From the NCBI GenBank assembly GCA_949318235.1, contig OX439133.1, positions 20,517,904 to 20,581,903 of the forward strand: DNA of 64,000 bases, read 5' to 3'. The notes below the pieces were generated by a model. The model was given only the letters and a program-made list of their open reading frames with translations, was not told the DNA's origin and ran no database searches. Of this stretch, positions 1 to 14,399 are shown piece by piece (the first letter of the stretch is position 1; every line of letters begins with the position of its first letter). A program made the position numbers and the translations under genes. The DNA is from Ecdyonurus torrentis (Eukaryota > Arthropoda > Insecta > Ephemeroptera > Heptageniidae).

Positions 1-96
1 CTTTTTGCTGCTCATAATAACAATAACTCACAAGTGTTTATCTCAAATAAGTTAGGATTCGTAACTGAAGTAATGCATAATTTTTTTGAGTGTGTA
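1..96. mobile_element. Right end of a family C MITE, cut by the window edge
   Basis: Matches 18555-18640 closely (GCTCATAATAAC, TCAAATAAGTTAGGATTCGT, AGTAATGCA) and ends in TTTTTGAGTGTG next to TA. Confidence 0.6.
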
Positions 97-180
97 TATT
101 ATGTATAAAAATTACTATAAATACTATAAATGGAAAAGTTGTTAATTTTATATTATAGTTTTTAAATATATATTTTTTAA

Positions 181-507
181 GGCTTGTATTTAGATGGCTT
201 GTATCTCAAAATTTAAAAAGAAAACTTCTAAACTTTATTAAGCCATTTAAAAGCTAAATGTAACAGATGATAAAATTTTCAAAACCCGTGACCATCAGAT
301 AAGATTGAAAATAAATATTGAAATTAACATGGGCTCTTATGGGACTAAAATTTCAAAATATCGCAACTTTAAATCTAGCATGGTGATCCCCCAATTTCGT
401 TAAATCCTTGAAGATGCCTTATCCTAATGTATCGCTGTGCACAATTTCAGATGTTTTCTTTATTTACAATTTTTTAGTCAAATCCCGCAGTAACTTGCCT
501 CCCGCAT
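181..507 (+). repeat. Family A interspersed repeat
   Basis: Uninterrupted copy: TAGATGGCTTGTATCTCAAA, AACATGGGCTCTTATGGGAC, TCTAGCATGGTGATCC, TCAAATCCCGCAGTAAC in order. No coding capacity or clear terminal repeats, class not recognised. Confidence 0.65.
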
Positions 508-1267
508 TTAAAAAAAAAAAATAAATATTATAAATATAAAATTTTATGTTTTTAATTGTTTTTAACGTATTTATAAACGATACTCCCCAAAAAAAATGCA
601 TTGAGAATATTTTATTTTACTTTAAATAGTTGTTCATTGCAAGTGGTTTATTGTTGTCGAAATCAGAAAAAAAAAAAAAGAAAAAAAAATCATATTGCGA
701 AGTAGAAAAATCAACCCATTGAAATTTCAATATTTAAAAATTTAAATTAATATTAAAATAATTGCTTAAAAAAAAAAAAAAAAAAAAAAGGAGAGAGAGA
801 GAGAGAGATGTCAAATTTTGTAATTCTCTTTTAATAATTTAAAAATAACATTTTATGGTAAAAGAAAAGGAAAATAAGTTGACAAGTAATGAAATGTTTC
901 ACAAGTAAATATATTTCAATAACTTTATATTATTAAATCAAGTCAAATACAATTTTACTTATACATAAATATAAGGAAAAAAATGTTCATGCAAAATACA
1001 TACACTTTTTTTTTTTTTTTTTTTTTTTCTTCCCACGTAAAGTGAAAAGCAAACTTTATATTATTGATAGAAAAATCTGAATATAAATATTTAAAGAAAA
1101 ATATTTGAGTTAAATTTTTCGCATATCATCTCCTTTTTCTATAAGATTTTTTTTTTCAATATCGATTTTTTTATACAACAACAAAAAAAGGGATGAAAAT
1201 CGTTGTCTCTTGAAAATTTTCTGTGAAGTTTTTTTTCTTATCAGAAGGAGATTGAAGTTTGAAGACG

Positions 1268-1970
<703 letters not shown>

Positions 1971-2211
1971 CCCTCCAGTTTACATGCAAATTTGAGAAAA
2001 AAAAAAGTGAACTTTCTTTTTCTATGTACTATATACCGTCTAGACGATACATGACTTATATACTCACACATGCGTGATTTTTTTCACTTATTATTAAATT
2101 TTCATGTTAAAAGATATCTTCATAAAAAAATTTAATATTAAAATAAACTTTAGAGCCTTTATTTTCTTATGTAAAATTCATTCTTTGTTTGTCCTTTTGA
2201 TTTTTGATTTT

Positions 2212-2252
<41 letters not shown>

Positions 2253-2440
2253 TTAAGTAAATGTTATTTTATACTATCTCAATAGTAATGTACTCATATT
2301 AAATTTGTAAAAAATACTATATTTATAGGTTGTATCATATTATATTAACGTTTGTTTTTCAGATTTTGTATTTAATTCTTTTTGTCATTGTTATTCATAT
2401 ATTTTTTATATTAAATAACTTATATGTATTACTTGTTATA

Positions 2441-3635
2441 CAGGGTGTTTATAAGAAATGGCCCTAAACGCAAATTACAATATGACTATTAATGAAAAAT
2501 GAAACTTTTTATACGTAAAATTAAAGCCTATATATTGTCAATTTAAAAACTAACAATTAAAACTTTGTACGTCAATTACACACATGTTGAGACGAAAAAG
2601 AATGAAAAATGAGCGGGGCGCCTAAATCTGCACTTTTTCAGGTGCAAAGAGCTGCAGTCACCTGCAATTAATCACCTTTGTTGAAAGTCTTGCTTTACTT
2701 CAAGTTAAAAAACGAAAACAAAAAACATGACCTTAAGGCTTCTCCACGTGAGCACAATTTGTAACTCGGCACTGGTCCAGACGCACTTCCAGTTCTCCTT
2801 ATACGTTCTCTAGCATGTCAGGTGTCACGGAGCAGATAGCTGCAGTGATACACTGCTTCGCTGCTTGAGAACTCTGATAGTGAACACTGGATTTTTGAAC
2901 ACGATATCTTTCGCGTTTCCCCACAGAAAGGAGTCATGTAATGTGAGATCAAGAGACCGTGGAGCCCATGGGAATGAATGGGAAGAATGGGGATTGGATA
3001 TCACGTTCCAGCAAGATGGTGCTCCACCTCACTGGGCAAGAGATGTTAGACAGTATCTCAACCAAGTCTTCCCAGGCAGGTGGCTGGGTCATGATTAACC
3101 GACAGCATAGGCTCCACGTTCTCCTGATCTCACACCACTTGACTTCTTTCTGTGGGGATACGTGAAAGATATCGTGTTCAAAACTCCAGTGCCAACTATC
3201 AGAGTTCACAAGCAGCGAAGCAGCGCATCACTGCAGCTATCCGCTCCGTGACACCTGTCGTGCTGGAGAACGTTTGGCGAGATCTGGAAGTGCGTCTGGA
3301 CCAGTGCCCAGCTACAAATGGTACTCACGTGGAGAAGCCTTAAGGTTATGGTTTTTGTTTTTTAACATGAAGTAAAGAACGATTTTTAACAAAGGCGATT
3401 TATTGCAGGTGATTGCAGCTTTTCGGGTCTGTAAAAACGTCCGTTTTAATCACTTTTCTCATTTTTCATTCTTTTTCGTCTCAACACAAGAGTAATTGAC
3501 GTACAAAGTTCTCATTGTTATTTTTTAAATTGCCAAAATATAGGCTTTAATTTGATGTATAAAAAGTTTCATTTTTCATTAATAGTCATATTGTAATTTA
3601 CGTTTAAAAACGGAACATTTTTTATAAATACACTG
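2441..3635. mobile_element. 1.2 kb fold-back mariner-type element with TA target duplication
   Basis: Two arms of about 500 bases (2441-2945 and about 3145-3635) are reverse complements of each other, ending in CAGGGTGTTTATAA and its imperfect complement, with TA on both sides. Each arm carries the C-terminal end of a transposase gene, facing each other. The roughly 200-base centre holds the DDE core on the + strand. Looks like a non-autonomous fold-back derivative of a Tc1/mariner (IS630-Tc1) transposon. Confidence 0.75.
2980..3345 (+). pseudogene. Broken Tc1/mariner-superfamily transposase fragment
   Basis: Frame starting near 2980 reads FQQDGAPPHWARDVRQYL, then two in-frame stops (3096-3098 and 3111-3113), then SPDLTPLDFFLWGYVKD. 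The DGAPPH and PDLTPLDFFLWG blocks are the second and third acidic motifs of IS630/Tc1/mariner-type transposases. The first catalytic Asp and the N-terminal DNA-binding region are missing, so it cannot act. Confidence 0.7.
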
Positions 3636-3725
3636 TATAATAATCGTTCTATATATTGTGTAAAGAAGAATGATACACCTTGGTGTTTAATAAATAAATA
3701 ATAATAATTAATTTCTTTTTATCTC

Positions 3726-3945
<220 letters not shown>

Positions 3946-4385
3946 TGTAAAATTGAATCTTACTCTCTGTTGTCATTGAGTTCATGTCTGTGTAGCGCTC
4001 TCCTCTCTCTCTTTCTCTATTTCTATTTCTCTCTTTTTTCTTTTTCTCTATATCTTTCATGATTTCTAGTTTTTTAATAATAAAACCATGCAATACTTTC
4101 AACTCAGATTTCTTTTTTAATTTAACTGTCATATATAATGTAGCAAAAGAAAAATGTAACATTCCAAAATTTCAAACTTTAAAAATCACATTCATATTGT
4201 ATTAAGGGTTCTTTTGCGTCATTTTTAAACTCAAAGCAAAATAATAATTATTTTTTTAAAAACAAAGCTCAAAAAACTTTTTCTTTAAAAGCAAATGTAT
4301 ATTTTATATTACATTTAAACACGAAATACGCATTTTAATTAAATTTTCGTGTTAAAAACTGTGTGAAAAATTTTATGGAAAAAAC

Positions 4386-4550
<165 letters not shown>

Positions 4551-4765
4551 AAGAATAAGACCGTAGGGGATATCAAAATGATATATGTTTAACATGAAAG
4601 TTCTGACAGCTTTGATTGTACTCTGTTGTAAAAAAATTATATAAAAAACAGATACAAAAAAAGGGGGAAAAAATTTGTTGAGTAAATTATTAATGTAATT
4701 AACTATATTACAAATATTATAATCGATCAAATTTTGGTTATTTATCCTGTGATCATACATTGCGT

Positions 4766-5000
4766 TATTCATTCATTCATTCATTCATTCATTCATTCAT
4801 TCATTCATTCATTCATTCATTCATTCATTCATTCATTCATTCATTCATTCATTCATTCATTCATTCATTCATTCATTCATTCATTCATTCATTCATTCAT
4901 TCATTCATTCATTCATTCATTCATTCATTCATTCATTCATTCATTCATTCATTCATTCATTCATTCATTCATTCATTCATTCATTCATTCATTCATTCAT
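4766..5000 (+). repeat. (ATTC)n tetranucleotide array
   Basis: About 58 units, nearly perfect. Reverse-complement arrays at 31353-31700 and 54308-54549. Confidence 0.95.
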
Positions 5001-5215
5001 TTTTCCATTCATTTTTTTATGTAGTTTAATTTTATTATTATAATGTTACTTTTTTTTTTGACAATCTTTTTCTTATTTAACTTTTTTTTTATGTAAGTAA
5101 ACTATTTTTTTGTGACATTATTTCTTTATGTCTTTTAAATCCTTTTCTTGACAAAAACTATTTAATTTAATGTTTAATACAAAATTTAAAAGACGTCAAA
5201 AAAGCTACAAATTCA

Positions 5216-5252
<37 letters not shown>

Positions 5253-5585
5253 GCTTAAAGAAACGTCTATTCAGCTTTTTTAGATTTACTTTCTTTTGTT
5301 GGCTGTTAAATGTAAGACTTGACGATAAAAAAAAATACAGATTTAATTTGTAGTTTTATATACTTTTGTATGTAAGTTTCTTAAGTTAAATTACTTGAAA
5401 TTTCTATAGATATAGACAGTCTAATATAAGTCTTTAAAAAAAATCACCATTTTTAATCTGGTTACTACAGTGGTTGTACTAAAGGATTTAGTTTTCATAT
5501 AAAAACTAATTGGTGTTTAGTGTTTGTATTACATTTAGATTACTTGGGAAAACATAAAACTTGTGGTTTTCACTGATTATTCTAT

Positions 5586-6098
5586 TAAGGGTTGTATATG
5601 TAGATGTCTTGTATCTCAAAATTTTAAAAGAAAACTCCAAAACTTTATGATACAATTTGAAAGTTAAAGCCCTCGTCAACTAACTTTTTTATCATTTAGA
5701 ATACTAGATTGATTTGATAACTACCATATCTTATTATCCATGAATTAGACACCATCACGTTGATTTTGTATTTATTTTCGTTTATTTTCCTTTTTGCGGT
5801 TATATCACGTATCTGACGTATCATAATAGTAACAGCTACCTATATGATAAAATTTTCAGAATCCGTGAATATCAGATAAGAGAGAAAATAATTATTGAAT
5901 TTAACATGGGCTCTTATGGCTATGAGACTAAAACTTCCAAAAAATCATAATTTGAAATCTAGCATGGTGACCGTCCATTATTATTATTATTATTTTTCTT
6001 ACATTTTTGAAGATACCATTATCCTAAAGTATCACTGTGCAAAATTTCAGATTTTACTTTGTTTACAATTTTTGTCAAATCCCGCAGTACCTGATTAC
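5586..6098 (+). repeat. Family A repeat interrupted by a half family G element
   Basis: Family A begins GTATATGTAGATGTCTTGTA, passes ATCAGATAAGAGAGAAAATA and AACATGGGCTCTTATGG, and ends near GTCAAATCCCGCAGTA. Other copies at 181-507, 26229-27040, 30045-30640 and 57005-57540. Here about 160 bases (5668-5829) of family G start right after a TTAA at 5664-5667, and family A resumes at TAACAGCTACC. Only the left arm of G remains. Confidence 0.7.
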
Positions 6099-6099
6099 A

Positions 6100-7260
6100 C
6101 AACTTAACTTAATATAAACGTTTTTTTTTTTTTTTAATTGTAAATTAAATTTGGATTCCGCATATGCCCGAGACAAATTTTTCGGGTGCTCATATAAAAC
6201 AAATAAATATAATAACCCAGGTTTTAAGCTTTTAAAGCACATAAATGAGCTAACTCAATTTGAGCATAGGAATAACTCGTTATAATAATAATAAAACTTA
6301 AACAAGGATAAGAACTGTAAAAATAATTTTTCAGAAAAAAATATTAATAATAATAACGCAATTATTCAATGTTTTTAATACATTCATGTAAAATTGATTT
6401 AGTTGGGTTGTTTCGATATATTTAAATTAATTTACGAATTTTGTTTAAGAATTATATACATTGTATTTATTTAATCAAGATTGTTATAAAGTTTTGTCTC
6501 CAATGTTGAACTTATAATTTTATAAAGCTTTGACTTTTCAGATTTCGAATAAAAGTTCAATTAAGCTAAAGTTTCAAATAAAAAAAATAAAAAAATAAAA
6601 AAACAGGCCCGTTTTATTTTTTTTATTTATTTTTTTTACAGCTATACAGTATTATTATAATTTGCTTTGCGTATTACTGAAAAACATAAATTTTAGTCAG
6701 TGCTTTATACCTGGTGTTGCAACTTTATTAGTACTGATAATAACAAGTTTTGACTCGGGATAATACATCTTATTTGATAGGTGTGTGATTAATGTGATTG
6801 AACTAACTATAATGTGTAAAAAAAAAACTACAAATTACATACCTATGCGTCTCTGTAAAACATAATATTTTGTTGTTCAACGTCTATACTGATTTACTAC
6901 TTTTACAAAAAAAAAAAAAAAAAAAAAAAACTTTGTTCTACAGAAATACAGTACAAAAAAGGTTCACAGTACAGTCAACTTTTAAGTTTCTTCGTGCAAT
7001 ACAGCTTTCCCAAACTTTGCTATGTTTTATAAAGGAGTTCATTACCTCATAATTATCTCGTTGCAGAGCTTTGTTGAAGTGTTTTAACCAATCACAGACA
7101 CCCCTATTCATCTTGGATATCATCTAGTTAAATTTTATTTTACTACATATATATACATATCATGACGCTTTAATCTCTTTTGCGGTAAGCCAACAACAGA
7201 TGTTTTTACTTTGACCTACGCAACTAAAAAACTAAAAATTTAAGTTGCTGTTCTTGTTCT
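6100..7260. other. Unassigned AT-rich DNA
   Basis: No repeat family, splice-bounded ORF or RNA gene recognised. Holds A-runs (6908-6930). A short piece near 6965-7125 looks less AT-biased, without coding support. Confidence 0.4.
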
Positions 7261-7265
7261 TGTTG

Positions 7266-7311
<46 letters not shown>

Positions 7312-7385
7312 AGAAAAAAACTTTTACAATCTTTGATCTGTTAATACGCTCACTGTTGGAAAAAACTCAATATAATGATGTATAC

Positions 7386-7511
<126 letters not shown>

Positions 7512-7896
7512 CAATAATCCATGAACAAAAGACGATCACCTAGTGCTTCTTAAATGGAATTGCGCATTTTTTTTGTAGCAAGGGAACAGGGTTTATGAAC
7601 ATCATTATTTTCTCTTTATATGAAAAAACAAAATGTATAAAGTACTTATATACTATTAGTTTTGATAGGACATCAAAGCTTAAGTTTTGTTTCAAAAAAA
7701 AAAAAAAAAAAAGCAGATATTTTTACTTATTTTTACTGGAGATAATGCATCAAAGTTTTTACTCGTAGCACTTTATTATATACAGTCAACTGTAACTCAA
7801 TGTTAACTTTAGACAACAAAATATTTCTTGAAGCCGTAGATCACATGAAACAACGCATAATATGCTTTATAATTATTAAAGCCATTCTTAACCCAC

Positions 7897-8121
7897 ACGG
7901 AAAAAATTATCTAAACAGTTACTAATTACACTTTTTTTTATAATAAATTCGTTAGATACAAACTAATTTTTTTAGAATCTAAAGAGTTAACTATTTACCA
8001 CTAAAGAACTTACATTTATACTAACAAGTTCCTCTTTAAACATTTTTCAAATGAGTTATTGGTTTGTACTAAAGAGTTACTTATATGTTTCTAAACAATT
8101 TCTTAAATTTATGTTTTCCGT
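7897..8121 (+). repeat. Family K repeat
   Basis: TATAATAAATTCGTTAGATA, GTTATTGGTTTGTACTAAAG and AATTTCTTAAATTTATGTTT in order, as in 44655-44886. No ends or coding capacity recognised. Confidence 0.5.
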
Positions 8122-8152
8122 ACAAATAATAAGTACTATTTGTTCTTCTCTA

Positions 8153-8520
8153 AAATAATTCAATATTGATAGCTGTTTATTTGACTTTTCTACAGTCCGG
8201 AGAAGCTAAAAATGCTTTAAGGTCATTTGAAAATCAACTAATCGATTATTTGTACAATACAACTAGTACACCATTTTGGTAGATTGTTCAAAACGCCCAC
8301 AATGTAAGAATCTCGAGACTTTCAAAAAATTCAAAATTTCTCTCTTTCCTTCAATCGAAAAACAATCTACATCGTATTCGTCAAGGTTAATTAACAGACA
8401 AAAAAAGTCAAAACACTTACATACTATTATAACATGCACAAACTTGGTGCTATATTTACATTCATTACTATTAAAAACAATAGCCCGCGGGATAAGCAAG
8501 CCCCGTGAACATAATTACAA
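8153..8520. repeat. Decayed relative of the repeat at 55370-55632
   Basis: TTATTTGACTTTTCTACAGT at the left and AGCCCGCGGGATAAGCAAGC at the right correspond to parts of 55370-55632. ATCGATTATTTGTACAATAC inside recurs at 12680-12720. Confidence 0.35.
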
Positions 8521-9186
8521 TTCTTCTACACGCACAGCATAGCCCTTAAAATACGGGCGCTGATTGGGTGATTCTCACGGTATGACTGTAGTGATAGTGA
8601 TATTCTGATATGGTTGAGTTATTACTACCATTCTGAAGTAATTAACTAACTTAACTAATTGCAAACGTCCACAGATCGTTCATAGTACATCATCCTTAAT
8701 TAGTATGTAAATATTTTTTTGCACAAAAACGCAATGTGGTGTGAGAAAATAGCAAGTGAGGGTAAACTCTGACGTCTATTACTGAGTAAGTAAAAAAAAT
8801 CTGTCCACCTTAATGCATGCGAGAATATAAAACAATTTTTAATATATTTTCACTTATCATCTCATGTCACAAAAAATTTCATGTTTCAAGCTGTATAAAA
8901 TGTTGTGACAATTTTTCTTTACTGAAAAAAACATCCATTGCATTTCTTATTTTTATTGAATAATGTGCTAACTTTAAAGTAACAACAATTGTAATACATC
9001 TGGTGGTATAATATATAATTTAATATAAAAATGAGGATACAAAAAGACATTTCATGACAATGAAAAGTGTAACAATAAGTCTAGTTTTCATTGTTTATTT
9101 TATTGTTGTATATTTCATATTTTATTGAATTTTTTTTTAATTTTTCTCTTCTAAACACAATGAAACATCTTGGCACATTATAATGT

Positions 9187-9346
<160 letters not shown>

Positions 9347-10007
9347 CATTTTCATTAAAAAATAGTTATGTATAAGCACATTTTATACAAAATTAAATAT
9401 CATGTTATTTTTAACTTTTGTTTTTTCGTGTCGTTTTTTTAAACGAAAATAATTAAAGTTATATTATTTCATTCATTTTTTAATTATTTTATTTATTTAG
9501 ATATATTTTTTAATAACATACATGTGTATTCCGTTTTTTGTTTCCTATGACTATAATAATAGTTCTTTTTTGCTTAAAATGAAAAAATATGTAGAATTAA
9601 AATTGTTTTTATTATTGTTTTTTCGTTTTTTCGTTTTTTTTTTCTTTCTGCAATTTAAATATATATATATAAAAAATACATAACTAAACAATATATCGAA
9701 ATAACATACTCGTATATCATAAAAAAATTATATAATAATTTTAATTAATAATAAAAACAATAAAAAAGGGTAAATATAAGGCTTGTATTCAGAAAACTCA
9801 ATTTGCAAAAAATGAAAAGGCTTTGTTTCATCTAAGGTGCTGTACTTATTATTATTTTAATTAACTCTGACTTATTATTTAAATTATCATGGTACCTTAT
9901 CAGCTTAAAATTTTAAAGCTCTATCATGTTGAAGTTTTCATAATATTCGTACATGTTTTAAATTAGTTTTATTTTTAAGTCACGCTATTTGGTATTTTTT
10001 TTATTAA

Positions 10008-10406
10008 AGCCCTTGTCAACTTAATTTTTTATCATTTAGAATACTAGATTGATAATTACCATACCTTAATATCCATGAATTAGACACCATCACGTTGATT
10101 TTGTATTTATTTTCGTTAATTTTCCTTTTTGCGGTTATATCACGTAACTGACGTCACATTGTACCACCGCCAATCACAGTCACCGCTCTGGTCACGTGAT
10201 AAATTTAAGCCCCTCCCTCAAGTTCTTTACCCCTATCACGGCCCCATCGGTACATTGTGACGTCAGATACGTGATATAACCGCAAAAAGGAAAATAAACG
10301 AAAATAATTGCAAAATCAGCATGATGGTGTCTCATTCATGGATAATAAGGTATGGTCATTATCAGTCTAGTATTCTAAATGATAAAAAAGTAAGTTGACA
10401 AGGGCT
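10008..10406. mobile_element. Family G hairpin element, 399 bp, TTAA target
   Basis: TTAA at 10004-10007 and 10407-10410 flank ends AGCCCTTGTCAACTT and AAGTTGACAAGGGCT. Arms of about 180 bases pair along most of their length. Contains two TGACGTCA palindromes, and ATCACGTGAT-like and CCAATCACAG-type GC-richer blocks around the centre. No coding capacity. Confidence 0.8.
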
Positions 10407-10984
10407 TTAACTGCCTTTATGTTAATATAGATATCACCAAATTGCATTCATTCATTTTACAAAAAGTTTACATTTTTTTAGTTGTATGGCAGCATTGCTT
10501 TATTAAAGTAAAGAATAAAACTTGTTAATAATTCTAATTTTTAAACTAAAAAACACAATTCCATTCACACATAAATTTAATAGGAAAAAGCAAAATTGAC
10601 GTTTTAAATTAACTTAAAAAAAAGAAGTTATATTTCCGTTCGAAACAAATTACCTTTTTTATATTTCTTTTTGGCCAGTTTATTTTATGTTTTTATACAT
10701 ATCGCCTTTTCAATTTATTTTTCATTTTCACATATTCTATTTTTTTCCCTGAATATAAATTTAAGTCATTCATGCCCAATACAACAAAAAACCATATGTA
10801 TAAAGATAAAAATTAAATTAAAATTTTGATGGCAAAAAAATATATTTTTTGTTCTTTTTACTGAATTTTTGATTAATTAAAGATTTGAATTAAAATTTAT
10901 TATTTACAATAGAATAAGAGTTAGCAATTTTAAAGCGAAAATTTAATATTTGATTGTAAATAATAAAATTCTGTTTTTATAATC

Positions 10985-11018
<34 letters not shown>

Positions 11019-11269
11019 AATATTATGTTTATTTATTCCATTATTATACGCTATACAGGGTGACCACAAAAATCGCTACGATTTCAAGATACTATAAAAG
11101 TTAGACATATTAAGTTTTTTAAAGTTTTTATTACATCAAATGGAAGCATATGAATTAACACATTTTTAAAACTAAAAATGAAATTTTGTTGCGTGGCTTG
11201 GTTGTTTTGCGAGACGCCAAAAAGTAAAAGACGAGCCTGTTGAATTGACTATATATACTACCTTTATAG

Positions 11270-11515
11270 TTACTATAGTTCACGCGTCCGAATTGCATGT
11301 AAGAGGTCGCGGGTTCGATCCCAGCCAACGACCAGGCTTTTACGAAAGCTTGGCTATGGAAGGGTGCTAGCTTGGAGATTAGGGAAGCAATGTCAACCTT
11401 GCTGACCATCCTGACTGAGAATTTCCACGGTTTCCTCAGTCTGTTATGGTGAATGTAGGAATGTTAAATAGACCGTTGCTGACCCGTTTATTGGATGAAC
11501 CTGTACAATGAACAC
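11270..11515 (+). repeat. Second tRNA-derived SINE type
   Basis: Head with GTCGCGGGTTCGATCCCAGC (strong B box) but a different tRNA origin from family J. The body has ATTTCCACGGTTTCCTCAGT and GTTATGGTGAATGTAGG, alignable with the central block of family J. Confidence 0.65.
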
Positions 11516-11554
11516 AGGGTTTCGGAAGATGCAGTTGGAAAACTGCCAAATGTA

Positions 11555-11674
11555 CAGTTCTGGCCAAAAGTTTGAGAACGATTTGCATGGGTAACATGCA
11601 AGCGTGCTATGGTATCTTTATGAGAAAACGCTGCGGCCGCTGCTTCCCCGTTTTTAAACTTTTGGCCAGAGCTG
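11555..11674. mobile_element. 120-bp Tc1-like MITE, TA flanked
   Basis: Termini CAGTTCTGGCCAAAAGTTTG and AAACTTTTGGCCAGAGCTG form inverted repeats, with TA on both sides. The centre contains GCGGCCGC. A second copy of identical length lies at 58233-58352. The terminal motif GGCCAAAAGTTT resembles Tc1 ends. Confidence 0.75.
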
Positions 11675-12079
11675 TACCTCACTGAGGTTAAAAAAACTGT
11701 CAGATTTTTCCACTTTAAGTCAAATCATCGTAGTGAAGGTTCAGGCTTTAAAATATTATTAAAATTAAATTTACTATCTATAAATAGTTTATTATTAAGC
11801 ACTAAAAAAAAAACACAAAAATTATATAAGTCTGAACTCTATCAAAAGTTAAAGCTTAATTTTAGACGTTATCACAAAATTTGTAATTTTTTTTTTTTTT
11901 TTTTTCCTTCTTTTTTCTTTTTCATTCATGGTAAAATCCTTTCAATATAATATCTCAACTAATATATAAAATTTAATTCATTGATCAAAGTTTAGCAGTT
12001 GTTGAACTAACCCTCAAATAAAGGACCACAAACTTCAAACTTTTGTTCAGTTCATTAAAAAAAAAAAAAAAAAAAAAAG

Positions 12080-13260
12080 AAGGAACCATGAATTATTATA
12101 AACGTCTAAAACTTTCTAGATTTTTTTTTCTTCTAGAAATTTGAACGTAAAATTTACTTCATTATATAAAAAGTTCATAATTTTTATGATTAAAAACAAA
12201 TAAAATAATATTTAATAAAACATTAAATAATAATTTTATTATGAAAATATATAACGTTTAAAATAACAGAAAAAAAAATTTATTTACTTTGTAAAAATAT
12301 TTTATTCAGCAATTTTTTTAAAAATAATATATTACCGTAATATTCATTTATATTAATTCCAGTTTACTAGATAAAATACTCATATTTTGTAATAAACCAT
12401 TTCAATTGTATATTTTTTTTATTTGTTTAAAAATATACGCAGTAAATTATTATTATTATTATAAAATTGTTAACAATACCCATATACGTGCACGGAAAAA
12501 AAATATAATGCGTGATTTACTACGTAGTTAAAAAACTACTAGCATAAATCTTGTGAATTGAATTTTAATAAATAATTATAATATAATGCGATTTTTTTTT
12601 TGAGGTTTCTAATGTTTGCCCCGTTGTAAAGTAATGTATTAGAAATATAGTCCGCTTATGCTTCACGATTATTTGAAAATCGATCAATCGATTATTTGTA
12701 CAATACAACTAATATGAAATATTTTGGACCATTGTTCAAAATATCAATCTATCGCTCAACATTCATAAAAACTCGAGGCTGTAGCAATGTGTGTGTATTA
12801 GTAGTGGTAGAAGTATTTTTTTCTTTCAATTTTGCATTAATATTCTAATGCATAGTTAATTATAAGAATTTTCATTTAAACTATTTTAAAGGCACAATAA
12901 TACGAGTTGATACTTCAAAGTAAAAAAAGCTACATTTCTCTGCCTTTTAATTAAAAAAGGTAAATTTCTTTACCTTTTATATATTTCAGCCCTTTGAATA
13001 TTGTGATGGTCAATCTACAGAAAACATAACATGTGTCTTATAAGTGGCAATTAGTAATATGGAAACGAGAGGCAGAGAGAGAGAGAGAGAGCACATTTAA
13101 GTGTGTTTTCATATAAATGATGCACAGATTTTAGCATATAAAATGTCTGTCAAAGAGTTTTAACCATTTTACCGCATCAATGCTAGTTAATGCATAACAA
13201 TCAGGGAGAGTTGCTGAATTTCTTTACCTTTTACTTTAATTATATAGCAAAAACATACCA
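12080..13260. other. Unassigned AT-rich DNA
   Basis: Only short repeat echoes: ATCGATTATTTGTACAATAC near 12690, shared with 8240, and a family H-like start near 12490. No gene seen. Confidence 0.4.
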
Positions 13261-13274
13261 AAATGTGCACGTCC

Positions 13275-13588
<314 letters not shown>

Positions 13589-13824
13589 GGTTTACATGTT
13601 ACACATCTCTTCCTATACAAATCGCCTCCAGTCTTCAGTTGACCATATACTAAAACAAAATATAACTGAAGTAAAAGGCAGCAGTGAAAATTTCTCTTAT
13701 TATTATGCAGCAGCTTGCATTCATGCGGTAAAATGCTTCAAATACTTTGACTGACCTTTTCTATATTATATTATATAGTATTAAAAAATGTATTCAAGTA
13801 TTTTGTATTAAAATTATGTGTTAA

Positions 13825-14397
13825 AGTCATAGAACACTAGAAAACGTTTGCATTTATATCGCAAAACGTTTTATAGGACTTATATAATATTAGTTTCTCT
13901 CAAAACCCAACTGTAGCAGTGATCAGAAAATTTCAACTTTTGCAATGCTCGTAACATTTTCATACTAATAATAATAATAATAATTAACGGCTTTTTAATG
14001 GGCGAAATCAGGTGTACAACCTCTCAATTTAACCCTTGTTTTACATTACAGTCGGTTACAATATATAACAAATAAAACGTATTAGACATATAATGTTAAT
14101 AAAAAATGAATTTAAAATATTATGTTGACAAGATTTCACTAAAATTAGTTCATTTATAAACAGAATATTTCAATTTATGTTTTCCTTTCACTAAATTACA
14201 CGATTGAGAATATATTTACATCTAATGTTTATCAATTTCTGACGTCATAAACAGAAATACTCACGCAAATAGTATATTTTACAGTATTTCCACGGTCCAC
14301 ATTTACATTCTGGTAAAATTTGTTATCAGTTTTGGAGATCACATTTTCTATTTAATCTTAAAAAAAAAAACTTGTTGTTTTATTTGGTATATGGCTT
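13825..14397. mobile_element. Family D element carrying a nested family I insertion
   Basis: TTAA at 13821-13824 and 14398-14401. The left half (CTCAAAACCCAACTGTAGCA) and right half (TTCTGACGTCATAAACAG) are separated by about 260 foreign bases (13969-14228) of family I. Confidence 0.65.
13969..14228 (+). repeat. Family I repeat nested in family D
   Basis: Begins with (AAT)n then TAACGGCTTTTTAATGGGCG and AAATCAGGTGTACAACC. Matches 48153-48420 over its length. The (AAT)n end suggests a retroposed unit, class not recognised. Confidence 0.55.
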
Positions 14398-14399
14398 TA

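Noticed and set aside
4766..5000. CRISPR-like regular repeat
   Set aside because: Four-base unit without spacers in a eukaryotic genome; a simple microsatellite.
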